DNA of 64,000 nucleotides from Streptomyces sp. NBC_00249 (GCF_026342355.1 NZ_JAPEMV010000004.1:62001-126000), one strand, 5' to 3'. Shown: positions 36,283 through 45,225, counted from the stretch's first letter. Program-made: numbers and translations. The notes: generated from the sequence alone by a model not told the origin.

Positions 36283-36792
36283 ATGGGGACGAATGGATCG
36301 ACCATGCTCGAGCCGTTACGGCAGGGGCTGCCCCCGGTCGACCCCACGGCTGTCTCCGGGTCCGCCTCCTGCGCTCTGCCGGCCCGTTTCGAGGCCGTGC
36401 GGGGCGCGCGGTCGTTCACCAGGTCGACCCTCTCGCAGTGGGGCCTGGACGACCGTTTCGACGACGTCTCGCTGGTCGTCTCCGAACTCGTCACCAACGC
36501 GCTTCGCCATGCCCTGCCCGACGACGCCCGCTCTTCCGCGGGCGAGCCGGAGGCGGCCGTACGGCTGCACCTGATGCGGTGGAGCACGCGGCTGGTGTGC
36601 GCGGTGCGGGACCCGAGCGAGGACCGGCCGGGCGGATCGTTCGCACCGGAGCGGACCGACGAGAACTGCGACCTGGAGTCGGGGCGCGGGCTCTTCCTCG
36701 TGGACGCCTACAGCGACAACTGGGGCTGGCACCCGCTCGCGGGGCGGCTGACCGGCAAGGTCGTGTGGGCCCTGTTCATGCTCGCGGACTGA
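36283..36792 (+). CDS. RsbW-like ATP-binding protein (anti-sigma / HATPase_c)
   Basis: This is a histidine-kinase-like ATPase of about 169 residues. The N box is VSLVVSELVTNALRHA, and the G box regions are CAVRDPSEDRPG and ESGRGLFLVDAYSDNWGW. In streptomycetes such short proteins are usual partners of XRE/DUF397 pairs. They can bind sigma factors or anti-sigma antagonists. ATG at 36283 has GGGAG nine bases upstream; earlier in-frame starts extend into the regulatory repeat. Confidence 0.85.
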   Translation: MGTNGSTMLEPLRQGLPPVDPTAVSGSASCALPARFEAVRGARSFTRSTLSQWGLDDRFDDVSLVVSELVTNALRHALPDDARSSAGEPEAAVRLHLMRWSTRLVCAVRDPSEDRPGGSFAPERTDENCDLESGRGLFLVDAYSDNWGWHPLAGRLTGKVVWALFMLAD

Positions 36793-36833
36793 CCTTCCGC
36801 CGGGCGCGCGGACAGACAGGTACGAACAAGACA

Positions 36834-36872
36834 ACTGGCCGGGGTTGATCGTTTCGATCAGTCCCGGCCAGT
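36834..36872. terminator. bidirectional terminator hairpin
   Basis: actggccggg pairs with cccggccagt, and the inner ttgatc/gatca pairs around gtttc. It lies between the convergent ATPase and DUF397 genes. Its right arm runs into the third TGCACGTGCA copy. Confidence 0.7.
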
Positions 36873-36906
36873 GCACGTGCATGGCCTGTTTCGGTGCGCT
36901 GTTCCG

Positions 36907-37152
36907 TCAGCCGATCAGATGATCGAACTCGCCGTCCTTGACGCCCAGCAGCAGCGCCTCTATCTCGGCCGGCGTGTACACGAGCGCCGGTCCGTCAGGG
37001 AAGCGCGAGTTGCGCATCGCGACGTCGCCGCCCGGCAGTTTGGCGAACTCCACGCAGGATCCCTGCGAGTTGCTGTGTCTGCTCTTCTGCCAGGTCAGCC
37101 CATACAAGGAAGCGAGTTCTGCAGCTGCCATCCCGTTGTACGCGTGGTCCAC
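36907..37152 (-). CDS. DUF397 protein
   Basis: This 81-residue protein has the DUF397 hallmark: LTWQKSRHSNSQGSCVEFAKLPGGDVAMRNSRFPDGPALVYTPAEIEALLLGVKDGEFDHL. It is the small partner of XRE/DUF5753 regulators. Partners of this type (BldB- or WhiJ-associated) affect development or antibiotic production. It starts with GTG at 37152. The second 28-base repeat sits 61 bases upstream of its start, so it is probably controlled by the XRE protein. Confidence 0.93.
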   Translation of the reverse strand: MDHAYNGMAAAELASLYGLTWQKSRHSNSQGSCVEFAKLPGGDVAMRNSRFPDGPALVYTPAEIEALLLGVKDGEFDHLIG

Positions 37153-37212
37153 AGGAAGCCCCCGATAGTGCAGATGTCAACTGCACCGGATCATAGCTGT
37201 GTTCATAAGCGC

Positions 37213-37240
37213 ATGCATGGGCAGATGCACGTGCACGCGC
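37213..37240. promoter_or_regulatory. 28-base operator-like repeat, copy 2
   Basis: This is the reverse complement of 36129-36156 with one mismatch, placed upstream of the DUF397 gene. It includes TGCACGTGCA at 37226-37235. Confidence 0.65.
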
Positions 37241-37269
37241 GGTGCTCGGTTCATCACTGTTCATCACCG

Positions 37270-39315
37270 TCAGGGCCGAAGTGCCTCGGACACCTCGTCG
37301 AGCGAGTCCAGCAGCTGCTGCGACGCACCGCGCAGCACCCCCGGTTCCACGGTGTCCGGGCCGGTCACCAGGGCGCGCAGCCCCTCCCACCGCGGAACCC
37401 GGCGCTCGCGCACCTCCTCGGCCCCCGTCTCGGTCGCCGTCCGCAGGGCCCGCGCCAGTTCCGCCGCGCCCGGCACCGGGGCGTGCGTCCGGTCCGGGAG
37501 GTGGGCCTCCAGGAGCATGGCGCCCCGGCCGAACGCCGCGAGGGCCTCCGCCGCCCCGTCGGCCGCCGCCCGGGACAGGCCCCGGTGGCGCACCGGCTCC
37601 CCCTCCGCCCGGGCCAGGGCCTCCTGCCAGGCGGCCCGGGCGTCCCGGGTCGCGAGGAGGGCCTCCCGGACGTCCGCGCGGCGGGCCCCGGCCGGGTCGG
37701 CGTACTGCCCGAGCACGGCGGCCGCGTACCGCCCGACGGCCGCCGTCCAGTCGGCGAGGCGGGTGCGCAGCCGCGGGGTCTCCCAGGCCGGGTAGAGGGC
37801 GTACGCCACCATCGCCAGGAGCCCGCCGAGCAGGGTGAGGGCAATCCGGTCGGGCACGGTCTGGTCCCAGCGGACGCCGCCCATGCCGAGCAGGAAGACC
37901 ACGTACGCGGAGACGAAGGCCTGCGCGACGGCGTACCCGGTGCGCATCAGTACGTACATCAGCCCGGCGCTGACCACGGCGAGCAGCCCCGACAGGTACA
38001 TCCCGGGCTGCGCCAGCTGCACGATCGCGGTGGCGGCCCCGACGCCGGCCAGGGTGCCGGCGAAGCGGGCCACGGCGCGGGACCAGGTCTGGGTGAAGTC
38101 GGGCCGCATCACCATCACCGAGGCCATCGGCGCCCAGTAGGCGTGCCCGAGCGGCAGCGCGTGCCCGATGAGGTAGCCCGCGCAGGCCACCACCGTCACC
38201 CGCAGGGCGTGCCGCAGAATCGGCGAGCCGGGCCGCAGCTCGGCCCGTACGGCCTTCATCACGAGCGGCACCAGGGCCGGCACGGTGGGCCGCAGCATCG
38301 ACTCGGCCGGGTCGGCGGTGCGCCCGGAGCCCGGCTCGGCGGTCTCCAGTACGTCGTCCAGCAGGGCGGCGAGCCGCCGCGCGGCCCGCAGCGGCGGGCC
38401 CTGGAGCACCTCCGGCAGGTCGGGGGCCTTCAGCACGGCCAGGGCCGGCGCGGGCAGGCGTACGGGGTCACCGTGGCGGATGGCGTGCGCGGCGGCGTCC
38501 AGCACCGTCCCGGCGGCGGCCAGCAGTCCCCGTACCCGCTCCCGCGCGGGCCCCTCGGCCGGGGCGCCGACGGCCGGGTCGGCGAGCGAGGCCAGCACGG
38601 GCCGGAGCCGCTCGGCGAGCCCGCGCGCCCCGTGCAGCTCGGCGGGCCGGCGCCGGGCCTGGCGGACGGTGACGGCGGCGGCGTCGCGGGCCTTCATCAG
38701 GGGCGCCGGGTCGAAGGAGGAGACGGGGTCGTGGCGCAGGCGGCGGGCGTAGTCGGCCTCGGCGGCGAGCGCGTCGGCGAGGGCGTCGCGCTGGGCGCCC
38801 CAGCGGCGGACCGGGAAGAGCACGATCAGCAGGGCCTGGACCACGCCGCCGGCGGCGATCATCGCGGCGTGCCCGGCGGCCTGCGCGACGGAGGTCGGCA
38901 GGGTGACGGTGACCAGCATGATCGCGACGTTGCCGGAGGCGATGATCCCGGCCGTGGGACCGGCGGCCCACAGCAGCCCCGCCACGAAGGTCCACACGGC
39001 GAGCAGCAGCAGGAAGAGCCAGGTGTCCGAGGAGCCGACCAGGTAGCCGACGAAGGTGGAGACGGCCAGGGTCAGGCCGGAGACGAGGGCGAGGACGGGG
39101 CGCGGACGCCAGCTCTTCTGGAGGGTGGCGACGGCAGCCATGAAGGCGCCGAAGGCGGAGCTGACGGCCGCCCCGGGCCCGAACAGGGCGAGCCCGGCGC
39201 CGATGACGATCGCGAGCCCCGCCGCCGCCCGCAGCGCGATGAGGGGCTCCAGCGGGGTCCGCTCGACCGTCACGCCCGAGCGTGCGGTGTGCTTCAGCGC
39301 CCGGAGCCAGCCCAT
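37270..39315 (-). CDS. FUSC-family membrane protein (aromatic acid exporter type)
   Basis: This 681-residue protein is built from two similar halves. Each has about six membrane spans followed by a cytoplasmic helical domain: spans at residues 25-160 and again at about 350-500, with HAYWAPMASVMVMRPDFTQTWSRAVARFAGTLAG in the second half. The layout fits the FUSC / fusaric acid resistance (YccS/AaeB) family, which exports aromatic acids or similar toxins. The gene starts ATG at 39315. Confidence 0.88.
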   Translation of the reverse strand: MGWLRALKHTARSGVTVERTPLEPLIALRAAAGLAIVIGAGLALFGPGAAVSSAFGAFMAAVATLQKSWRPRPVLALVSGLTLAVSTFVGYLVGSSDTWLFLLLLAVWTFVAGLLWAAGPTAGIIASGNVAIMLVTVTLPTSVAQAAGHAAMIAAGGVVQALLIVLFPVRRWGAQRDALADALAAEADYARRLRHDPVSSFDPAPLMKARDAAAVTVRQARRRPAELHGARGLAERLRPVLASLADPAVGAPAEGPARERVRGLLAAAGTVLDAAAHAIRHGDPVRLPAPALAVLKAPDLPEVLQGPPLRAARRLAALLDDVLETAEPGSGRTADPAESMLRPTVPALVPLVMKAVRAELRPGSPILRHALRVTVVACAGYLIGHALPLGHAYWAPMASVMVMRPDFTQTWSRAVARFAGTLAGVGAATAIVQLAQPGMYLSGLLAVVSAGLMYVLMRTGYAVAQAFVSAYVVFLLGMGGVRWDQTVPDRIALTLLGGLLAMVAYALYPAWETPRLRTRLADWTAAVGRYAAAVLGQYADPAGARRADVREALLATRDARAAWQEALARAEGEPVRHRGLSRAAADGAAEALAAFGRGAMLLEAHLPDRTHAPVPGAAELARALRTATETGAEEVRERRVPRWEGLRALVTGPDTVEPGVLRGASQQLLDSLDEVSEALRP

Positions 39316-39649
39316 GGCACCGAGGTTAACCGTTTGGTCCTGTTCTTCAGGGTTCTTCAGGGGTTCTTCAGATTTGTCAGGGACCGGGCAGGGGCGCTTC
39401 CATGGGCGGGACCGTCATCCGAAAGGTGGAACGCCCATGCTCCGCAACGCGCTGGGCCGTCTCTTTCGGATCTTGCCGGTTAAGCCCGCGTCGTCCGGTG
39501 CCATGGGGTCTCCCCAGGCCCGCAGGGCCGAGGGGAAGCCTCGGCGCGCTGCCGGGGCTCCCGTGTACTGGACGTACTTGGGTGCTCCGGCAGTGCGGCG
39601 AGGGGCGGTGCCGGGCGGCGCGGGTCAGGCAAGATCCGAAAGAGACGGC
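39316..39649. other. gap with tandem motif, orphan start codon and MITE-like element
   Basis: The first part (39340-39372) has three copies of ttcttcag. An ATG at 39437 has a good AAAGGTGG ribosome site and would begin MLRNALG, but the frame runs straight into the element at 39455. It may be the start of a gene cut by the insertion. The rest is the element itself. Confidence 0.45.
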
Positions 39650-39650
39650 C
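39455..39650. mobile_element. MITE-like element with 23-base terminal inverted repeats
   Basis: The 23 bases 39455-39477 (ggccgtctctttcggatctt plus gcc) are the exact reverse complement of 39628-39650. The 150 bases between them hold no transposase. The ends look like those of IS5-type elements in streptomycetes as far as I remember, but this is not verified. The right end abuts TA and forms the stop codon of the DUF2786 gene. A clear target duplication on the left is missing. Confidence 0.6.
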
Positions 39651-40828
39651 TAACGGGGCAGCGGAGGCCGCTTCCCGGACCCTACGTGGGCGGCGTCGGC
39701 GGCCGCCGTGCCGTCCTCCCAGCCCGCGTGGTCGGTGGCGCCGCGCAGCCGGGTGGTCGTGGTCCGGGGGAACATCTCGTCGGCCCGGGACGTCACGGCG
39801 ACGTCCCGCGCCACCAGGGCCGGCAGGTTGTCCGGGGCGTCGGCCACGGCGTGCTCGGCGGTCTCGGCGAGGCGGCGGCCGAGACGGCTGGCGTAGGCGA
39901 GCAGGAAGGACTGCCGGAAGGTCTTGGTCCGCTTGCGTCCGCCGGCCCGCTGCGCGGCCTCCGCCCGCGTCATCGCCGCCGTGCCCTGCACGAGCAGCGA
40001 GGTGTACAGCAGCTCCACCGCCTCCAGGTCGCTCTCGAAGCCGACCACCGTGGAGAACTCGAAGCCGCTGTTCCACACCGCCCGGCAGCGGTTGGCGGTG
40101 GCCACCGCGTCCAGCAGCACCGCCTTGGCCTCCTCGTACGGGGGCTCCACCCCGATCCGGCAGGCCCCGGGCACCTGCGCCGGGCCCCCGCCGCGCACCG
40201 CCAGCAGCGCCTCGTCCACCGTGTGCCGGGCCATCAGCTCCTGCGCCTTCGCGCTGAGCGCCTCCGCCTCCTCCGGGTACGTCGTCGCCTCCGCCTTCGC
40301 CAGCAGGGCGCGGATCCGGCCCAGCATGCGGGGCTCGATGTGTGCGTGCGCGTGCTCGAGCTCCGGGGCGCCGGGCAGCGGGCCGACGGGCTCGATGGAG
40401 GGCAGCCGGATCAGCAGGCGGCACACCTCCAGCACGGCGGTGGCCAGCGTGAACCGGTCCGCCTTGGCGCGCTGCGCGAGCTGCTCGGCGTACGCCTCGT
40501 CCCCGGTCCACCACACCTCGGCCTCGGTCCACCGCTCGGGGAGCCGTGCGTAGCGGCGGGCCTCGGCGGCGATCAGGTCGGCGGTGATCCCGAGGTGCAG
40601 CTCCTCCAGGTCCCGGCGGACCAGGCGCAGCACGTCGGCGGGCTGCCAGCCCCGCTCCCAGGCCTGGCGCACGTACGCCTCCCCGCGCGCCAGCAGCTCC
40701 CGCCCGACCCCGGCCCACCGGGCGGGCTCGGCGGCGAGCACCGAGGCGCCGGTGTCGAGCCCGGCGTCGTCCTGGGCGTAGAGGGCGGCCCCGAAGGCCC
40801 GGTCGACGATCTCGGCAAACTCACTCAC
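39650..40828 (-). CDS. DUF2786 / zinc-protease-like family protein
   Basis: This 392-residue protein carries the DUF2786 segment RMLGRIRALLAKAEATTYPEEAEALSAKAQELMARHTVDEALL at about residues 165-210. A longer family-specific domain follows (VLLDAVATANRCRAVWNS ... FRQSFLLAYASRLGRRLAETAEHAV). Nothing enzymatic is visible. GTG at 40828 is the likely start; the frame is open to 41251 without coding character. The C-terminus ends at a MITE-like element, so the last codons may have been altered by insertion. Confidence 0.75.
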   Translation of the reverse strand: MSEFAEIVDRAFGAALYAQDDAGLDTGASVLAAEPARWAGVGRELLARGEAYVRQAWERGWQPADVLRLVRRDLEELHLGITADLIAAEARRYARLPERWTEAEVWWTGDEAYAEQLAQRAKADRFTLATAVLEVCRLLIRLPSIEPVGPLPGAPELEHAHAHIEPRMLGRIRALLAKAEATTYPEEAEALSAKAQELMARHTVDEALLAVRGGGPAQVPGACRIGVEPPYEEAKAVLLDAVATANRCRAVWNSGFEFSTVVGFESDLEAVELLYTSLLVQGTAAMTRAEAAQRAGGRKRTKTFRQSFLLAYASRLGRRLAETAEHAVADAPDNLPALVARDVAVTSRADEMFPRTTTTRLRGATDHAGWEDGTAAADAAHVGSGKRPPLPR

Positions 40829-40924
40829 CCCTTCAGCTTGACATGCCCCCGCCCCACCTTTTCGACGCGTGCCCCGCACCGCCCGGCCCTGGCGGGCCTC
40901 CCGGGCTTCGTCCCGCTGCGCCGG

Positions 40925-41030
40925 CCAAAATCCAGCCCCGCCGGCGTTTGAGGCGCGGGGGTCCGGGGGCTGGCCCCCGGCAACGCACCCGCACCTGACG
41001 GGGGCTCCCCGCAGTGGGACTTTCGGGGGC
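40925..41030. repeat. dispersed streptomycete intergenic repeat
   Basis: The stretch with aatccagccccgccggcgtt and ggggctggcccccggcaacg resembles repeats scattered between Streptomyces genes. The second half matches 4766-4790 in this window. It lies between the divergent DUF2786 and polymerase genes. Confidence 0.5.
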
Positions 41031-41081
41031 GGTCGGCCAGGGGTGCGGGTGCTGTCAGACCCCGGTGGGACACTCGCACCT

Positions 41082-42815
41082 GTGAGCGAGACAGCCGACG
41101 GCCCCCGCCCCTGGGCCCTCGCCGAGGACGGCGACGGGTGGTGGCACGCCGCGCCCGTACCCCCCTCCGGCGGCAGCCGGCTCCGGGTCCGCGACCCCGC
41201 CGAGGCGATCCGCGCCGCCCCGCCCGGCACCCGCTGGATCTGGCGGTCCACCGCCGCCGTGTACCCCCGCCTGCTCGCCGCCGGCGCCCGCGTCGAGCGC
41301 TGCTACGACGTCGAGGACGCCGAGCTGCTGCTCCTCGGTCACGAGGGCCGCTCCGGCGAGCCCCGCTCGGCGGCCGCCGCCTGGGCCCGCCTCACCGGCG
41401 CCCCGGTGCCCGCCGATCCCCCGGCGCGCGCGGCGGAGCCCGGTACCCAGGACTCCCTCTTCGACCCCCGCCCCGCCGTGCACGTCCCCCTCGACGCCCT
41501 GATCGCGGTCCACGCCGACCAGGCCCGCCGGCTCGCCGCGACCGCCCATCCCGACCGGATGCGGCTGCTCACCGCCTCCGAGTCGGCCGCGTTCCTGATC
41601 GCCGCCGAGATGCACCGCGCGGGCCTGCCCTGGCGGGCCGACGTGCACCGGGCCCTGCTGACGGAGCTGCTCGGCGAGCGGTACGCGGGCCGGGGGGAGC
41701 CCCGCCGCCTGGCCGAGCTGGCGCACGAGGTGTCCGTCGCGTTCGGCCGCCGGGTCCGCCCGGACCTCCCCGCCGACGTGGTCAAGGCCTTCGCCGAGAC
41801 CGGCGTCAAGCTCCGCTCCACCCGCCGCTGGGAGATCCAGGAGCTCGACCACCCGGCCGTGGAGCCGCTGCTCGCGTACAAGAAGCTGTACCGGATCTGG
41901 ACCGCCCACGGCTGGAGCTGGCTCGCGGACTGGGTGCACGACGGCCGTTTCCGCCCCGAGTTCATCCCCGGCGGCACCCTCACCGGCCGCTGGGTCACCA
42001 ACGGCGGCGGGGCCCTGCAGATCCCGAAGGTGATCCGCAGGGCCGTCGTCGCCGATCCGGGCTGGCGCCTCGTGGTGGCCGACGCCGACCAGATGGAGCC
42101 GCGCGTCCTCGCCGCGATCTCCCGGGACCCGGCGTTCATGGAGGTGGCCGGCCGCCCCGAGGACCTGTACACGGGGATCTCCCGCCAGTCCTTCTCCGGC
42201 GACCGGGACAAGGCCAAGCTGGCCGTCCTCGGCGCCGTCTACGGCCAGACCTCCGGCGACGGCCTGAAGAACCTGGCGGCGCTGCGCCGCCGCTTCCCCC
42301 GCGCGGTGGCGTACGTGGACGACGCGGCCCGCGCGGGCGAGGAGGGCCGGCTCGTACGGACCTGGCTGGGCCGCACCTGCCCGCCGCCCGCCCGCTCCGC
42401 CGCCTCCGAGGACGACGACGGCGCGGGCGAGGCCGGGATCCCGCAGGACGCCCCGGACGACCGGACCGCCCCGGCGGACCGCGAGGACGGCTGGACCCCG
42501 AGCTACGCCTCCACCAACACCCGGGCGCGCGGCCGCTTCACGCGCAACTTCGTCGTCCAGGGCAGCGCCGCCGACTGGGCCCTGCTGATGCTGGCGGCGC
42601 TGCGCCAGTCCCTGTCCTCGGCCGGGATGCGGGCCGAGCTGGTGTTCTTCCAGCACGACGAGGTCATCGTGCACTGCCCCGAGGAGGAGGCCCCGGCCGT
42701 CGCGGAGGCGATCCGCGCCGCCGGCGACCGGGCGGGCCGGCTCTGCTTCGGCGACACCCCGGTCCGCTTCCCGTTCAGTACGGCCGTGGTGGAGTGCTAC
42801 GCCGACGCGAAGTGA
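41082..42815 (+). CDS. family A DNA polymerase with 3'-5' exonuclease-like domain
   Basis: This 577-residue protein resembles Pol I but lacks the 5' nuclease. Polymerase motif A is LVVADADQMEPRVLAAIS, motif B the KAKLAVLGAVYGQTSGDGLKNL region and motif C FFQHDEVIVHC with the catalytic HDE. An acidic insert of about 45 residues (SEDDDGAGEAGIPQDAPDD) lies between B and C. The N-terminal 200 residues resemble a reduced exonuclease fold; I cannot confirm the DEDD residues. Such proteins are annotated as bifunctional exonuclease/polymerase in streptomycetes and may act in repair. Confidence 0.88.
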   Translation: MSETADGPRPWALAEDGDGWWHAAPVPPSGGSRLRVRDPAEAIRAAPPGTRWIWRSTAAVYPRLLAAGARVERCYDVEDAELLLLGHEGRSGEPRSAAAAWARLTGAPVPADPPARAAEPGTQDSLFDPRPAVHVPLDALIAVHADQARRLAATAHPDRMRLLTASESAAFLIAAEMHRAGLPWRADVHRALLTELLGERYAGRGEPRRLAELAHEVSVAFGRRVRPDLPADVVKAFAETGVKLRSTRRWEIQELDHPAVEPLLAYKKLYRIWTAHGWSWLADWVHDGRFRPEFIPGGTLTGRWVTNGGGALQIPKVIRRAVVADPGWRLVVADADQMEPRVLAAISRDPAFMEVAGRPEDLYTGISRQSFSGDRDKAKLAVLGAVYGQTSGDGLKNLAALRRRFPRAVAYVDDAARAGEEGRLVRTWLGRTCPPPARSAASEDDDGAGEAGIPQDAPDDRTAPADREDGWTPSYASTNTRARGRFTRNFVVQGSAADWALLMLAALRQSLSSAGMRAELVFFQHDEVIVHCPEEEAPAVAEAIRAAGDRAGRLCFGDTPVRFPFSTAVVECYADAK

Positions 42816-42822
42816 GCCCGCG

Positions 42823-44061
42823 TCAGCGGCCCAGCTCTTCCTGCCAGTGCCGGCTGAGCGCGACCTCCTTGAGCTGCTCCAGCGTGAGCACCGGGGCCGT
42901 ACGGGAGGCCGGTCCGGCCTGCTTCGGGGAGTTGTACGCCGTCACCGTGACGCGGTACCCGTTCGAGCGCAGGGTGTCCACCGTCCACTTGACGGTGCCC
43001 GCGGCGGCGTTCTGGGCGGGACCCTGGGACACCTTCATCTTGACGCCGAGGGGCTGCGTGGTCGCGCCGGACGCGAAGTCCTTGGAGTCCGCCTCCTGCT
43101 GGATCCGGAGCTCGATCATCGAGCGGCCCTTGCCGTCGTCGAGGACCACGTACCCGTAGCCGCCGTCACCGCCCCGGTCGGCGACCGGGAACTCGTACGC
43201 GCGCAGCAGGTGTTCCAGGAAGTTCTCGGCGTCCAGCTCGCCCTTCTTGCCGGGGACGTGCTCGGCGGGCGCGGGGGGCAGGTCATTGAGGGCCGGGTGC
43301 CACTTGTCCGAGAGCACCACCGCCTTCAGCTCGGCCATGCTCAGCGGCGGGTCGGTCCGGGTGGGCTTGGCCTGCTTGCCCTGGGGCGCGTTGTTCTCGT
43401 TGGCGTCGATGAGGAAGCCCTGCGGGGTGACCAGGGTGGCCCGCCAGTTCTTCACGGACCTGCGCGAGTCGTCGTAGTCCCAGGCCTGGATGAGGAGCAG
43501 CCGGGAGCCGTCGGGCAGCGTCTCGTCGGTGCAGGAGTCGAACGTGACGTTCTTGCGGTCGGGGCAGGTGGTCATCTCGCGCGCCATCCCGCCGACGGGG
43601 TCGATGCGGGTGAGGCTGACGCCCATGCTCGCCCGGCCCTTGCCGTCGTCGAGGATCCCGGAGGCCAGCATCCCCGAGTCCTCGCTGCCCCGGCCCTGGG
43701 TGTCGGTCAGCTGCCGGCCCGGGGTCAGCGACTTCAGTACGTCGATCAGCTGGGCCCCGGTGACGGCGCCGGTGCCGGCCCGGCCGCCCGGATCCGGGGC
43801 GGGTGTCTTCTGGCGCGGCAGGGGCGGCGCCGCGGCGACGTCCGCGGGGCCGTCTCCCAGGCCGAACAGCCCGCCGCTCCAGGCGCCGACCGACCCGACG
43901 AAGGCCAGGGCCAGCACCGATCCGCCGGCGACGGCGGCCCGGCGGCGGGCCACCAGCCGCCGTCCGCGCCGTTCCCCGGCCTCCACCAGGGCGTTGGGGT
44001 CGGGGGTGAATCCGGCCCCCGCGTTCCGGAGGGCTTCGCCGAGCTCATCTTCAAAGGGCAT
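42823..44061 (-). CDS. membrane protein downstream of an ECF sigma factor
   Basis: This 412-residue protein has one membrane span (AAVAGGSVLALAFVGSVGAW, about residues 43-62) with about 40 cytoplasmic residues before it. The large outer part contains two related units. Each has a 'DDGKGR' segment (GILDDGKGRASMGVSLTRI and VVLDDGKGRSMIELRIQQ) and a 'KALVLS.KWHP / EVALSRHWQEEL' end, so the protein arose by internal duplication. It follows the sigma factor gene after 86 bases and may be its membrane-bound anti-sigma factor, although no zinc-binding HxxxCxxC motif is present. Confidence 0.7.
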   Translation of the reverse strand: MPFEDELGEALRNAGAGFTPDPNALVEAGERRGRRLVARRRAAVAGGSVLALAFVGSVGAWSGGLFGLGDGPADVAAAPPLPRQKTPAPDPGGRAGTGAVTGAQLIDVLKSLTPGRQLTDTQGRGSEDSGMLASGILDDGKGRASMGVSLTRIDPVGGMAREMTTCPDRKNVTFDSCTDETLPDGSRLLLIQAWDYDDSRRSVKNWRATLVTPQGFLIDANENNAPQGKQAKPTRTDPPLSMAELKAVVLSDKWHPALNDLPPAPAEHVPGKKGELDAENFLEHLLRAYEFPVADRGGDGGYGYVVLDDGKGRSMIELRIQQEADSKDFASGATTQPLGVKMKVSQGPAQNAAAGTVKWTVDTLRSNGYRVTVTAYNSPKQAGPASRTAPVLTLEQLKEVALSRHWQEELGR

Positions 44062-44147
44062 AGGAAACGAAACCTTCCGCTTCTGGGTGAGGGGTGGGGC
44101 GACAAAGGGGGGCGGGCCGACGAAGTACCCGTCGGCCGCCGGCGGTG

Positions 44148-44666
44148 TCAGTGACCCGCGAACTCGGCCAGGTTGCCGCCCAGCTGCTCGCGCAGCCGGG
44201 TCAGCGCCCGCGAGGAGCGGGTCCGGACGGCCGCCGAACTGACCTTCATCGCGTCGGCGGTCTCCTCGACGCTGCGGTCCTCCCAGTACCGGAGCACCAG
44301 CACCGCCCGGTCCTTGGGCGCGAGCCGCCCCAGGGCCTCCAGCAGGGTCAGCCGCAGCGCCGGATCGGCCCCGGACACCGTCGGCGGGCCGCCCGGCTCG
44401 GGGAACTCCCCGACCGGACGCTCCCCCGCCGACCGGCGGCGCTGGTGGGTGAGGAAGACCCGCACCAGCACGGTCTGCGCGTACGCGGCCGGGTTGTCGA
44501 CGCGTGAGATCCGCCCCCAGAGCAGGTACATCCGCCCCAGGGTCTCCTGCACCAGGTCCTCGGCGAGATGCGTGTCCCCGCTCGCCAGCAGACAGGCCGA
44601 CCGGTACAAGTGCCCTGATCTACCCGCCGCGAACTCACGGAAACCGTCTCTGCGGCCCTGTCGCAT
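44148..44666 (-). CDS. RNA polymerase ECF sigma factor, SigE family
   Basis: This 172-residue sigma factor has region 2 LYRSACLLASGDTHLAEDLVQETLGRMYLLWGRI and region 4 LGRLAPKDRAVLVLRYWEDRSVEETADAMKVSSAAVRTRSSRALTRLREQL. It is typical of the actinobacterial 'SigE family' small ECF group. Its partner gene downstream encodes a single-span membrane protein with duplicated outer domains, which suggests a cell-surface signal. Confidence 0.93.
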   Translation of the reverse strand: MRQGRRDGFREFAAGRSGHLYRSACLLASGDTHLAEDLVQETLGRMYLLWGRISRVDNPAAYAQTVLVRVFLTHQRRRSAGERPVGEFPEPGGPPTVSGADPALRLTLLEALGRLAPKDRAVLVLRYWEDRSVEETADAMKVSSAAVRTRSSRALTRLREQLGGNLAEFAGH

Positions 44667-44739
44667 GCACTCCCCCTCGCGTCCGTCTCACCCCATTGAC
44701 GCGACGGCGCGGCGGAAATGTTTCACCCCTTCATCCGAT

Positions 44740-45225
44740 TCATCCGAGGTCGTGGAAGTAGATGTGGAACGGGTCGCGGACGAAGCCCTCCGCCTCGTAC
44801 AGCCCCTGCGCGACGTGGTTGTCGTAGGCGGTCTCCAGCTGCACCCCGGACACCCCCGCCTCCCGCGCCCGGCGCAGCACCTCGCGCAGCAGCGCCCGGC
44901 CCGCGCCGGTGCGGCGGCCGCGCGGGTCGACGTACAGGTCGCTCAGGATCCACATGGGGCGCAGGGCCAGCGAGGAGAAGGTGCGGTAGACCTGCGCGAG
45001 GCCGACCGTGCCCGCGCCGGGGACGTCGGCGAGCAGGACGAGGGACTCGTCCCTCGCGATCCGCTCGGCGAGGAACCGCCGGGGGAGGTCGGGGTCCTCG
45101 ACCTTCACCTCGTAGAAGTCGAGGTAGCCGCGGAAGAGTTCCGCCGCCGCCTCGACGTCGGAGCCGCCGGCGACCCGCAGGGTCACCTGTGCGTCCCGTG
45201 CATCCAGTGCGTCCTGTGCGTCCAT
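44740..45225 (-). CDS. GNAT-family N-acetyltransferase
   Basis: This 161-residue protein is a GNAT acyltransferase. The acetyl-CoA loop is SDLYVDPRGRRTGAGRALLREVLRRAREAGV, followed by VSGVQLETAYDNHVAQGLYEAEGFVRD. The N-terminus MDAQDALDARDAQ comes from a short imperfect repeat, so the true start may be the later V in the VTLRVAGG segment. The substrate is unknown. Confidence 0.88.
   Translation of the reverse strand: MDAQDALDARDAQVTLRVAGGSDVEAAAELFRGYLDFYEVKVEDPDLPRRFLAERIARDESLVLLADVPGAGTVGLAQVYRTFSSLALRPMWILSDLYVDPRGRRTGAGRALLREVLRRAREAGVSGVQLETAYDNHVAQGLYEAEGFVRDPFHIYFHDLG

Noticed and set aside
39402..39653. Small plus-strand ORF across the MITE-like element
   Set aside because: It runs through the inverted-repeat element and has no protein-like composition. 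The upstream ATG at 39437 is noted only as a possible cut gene.
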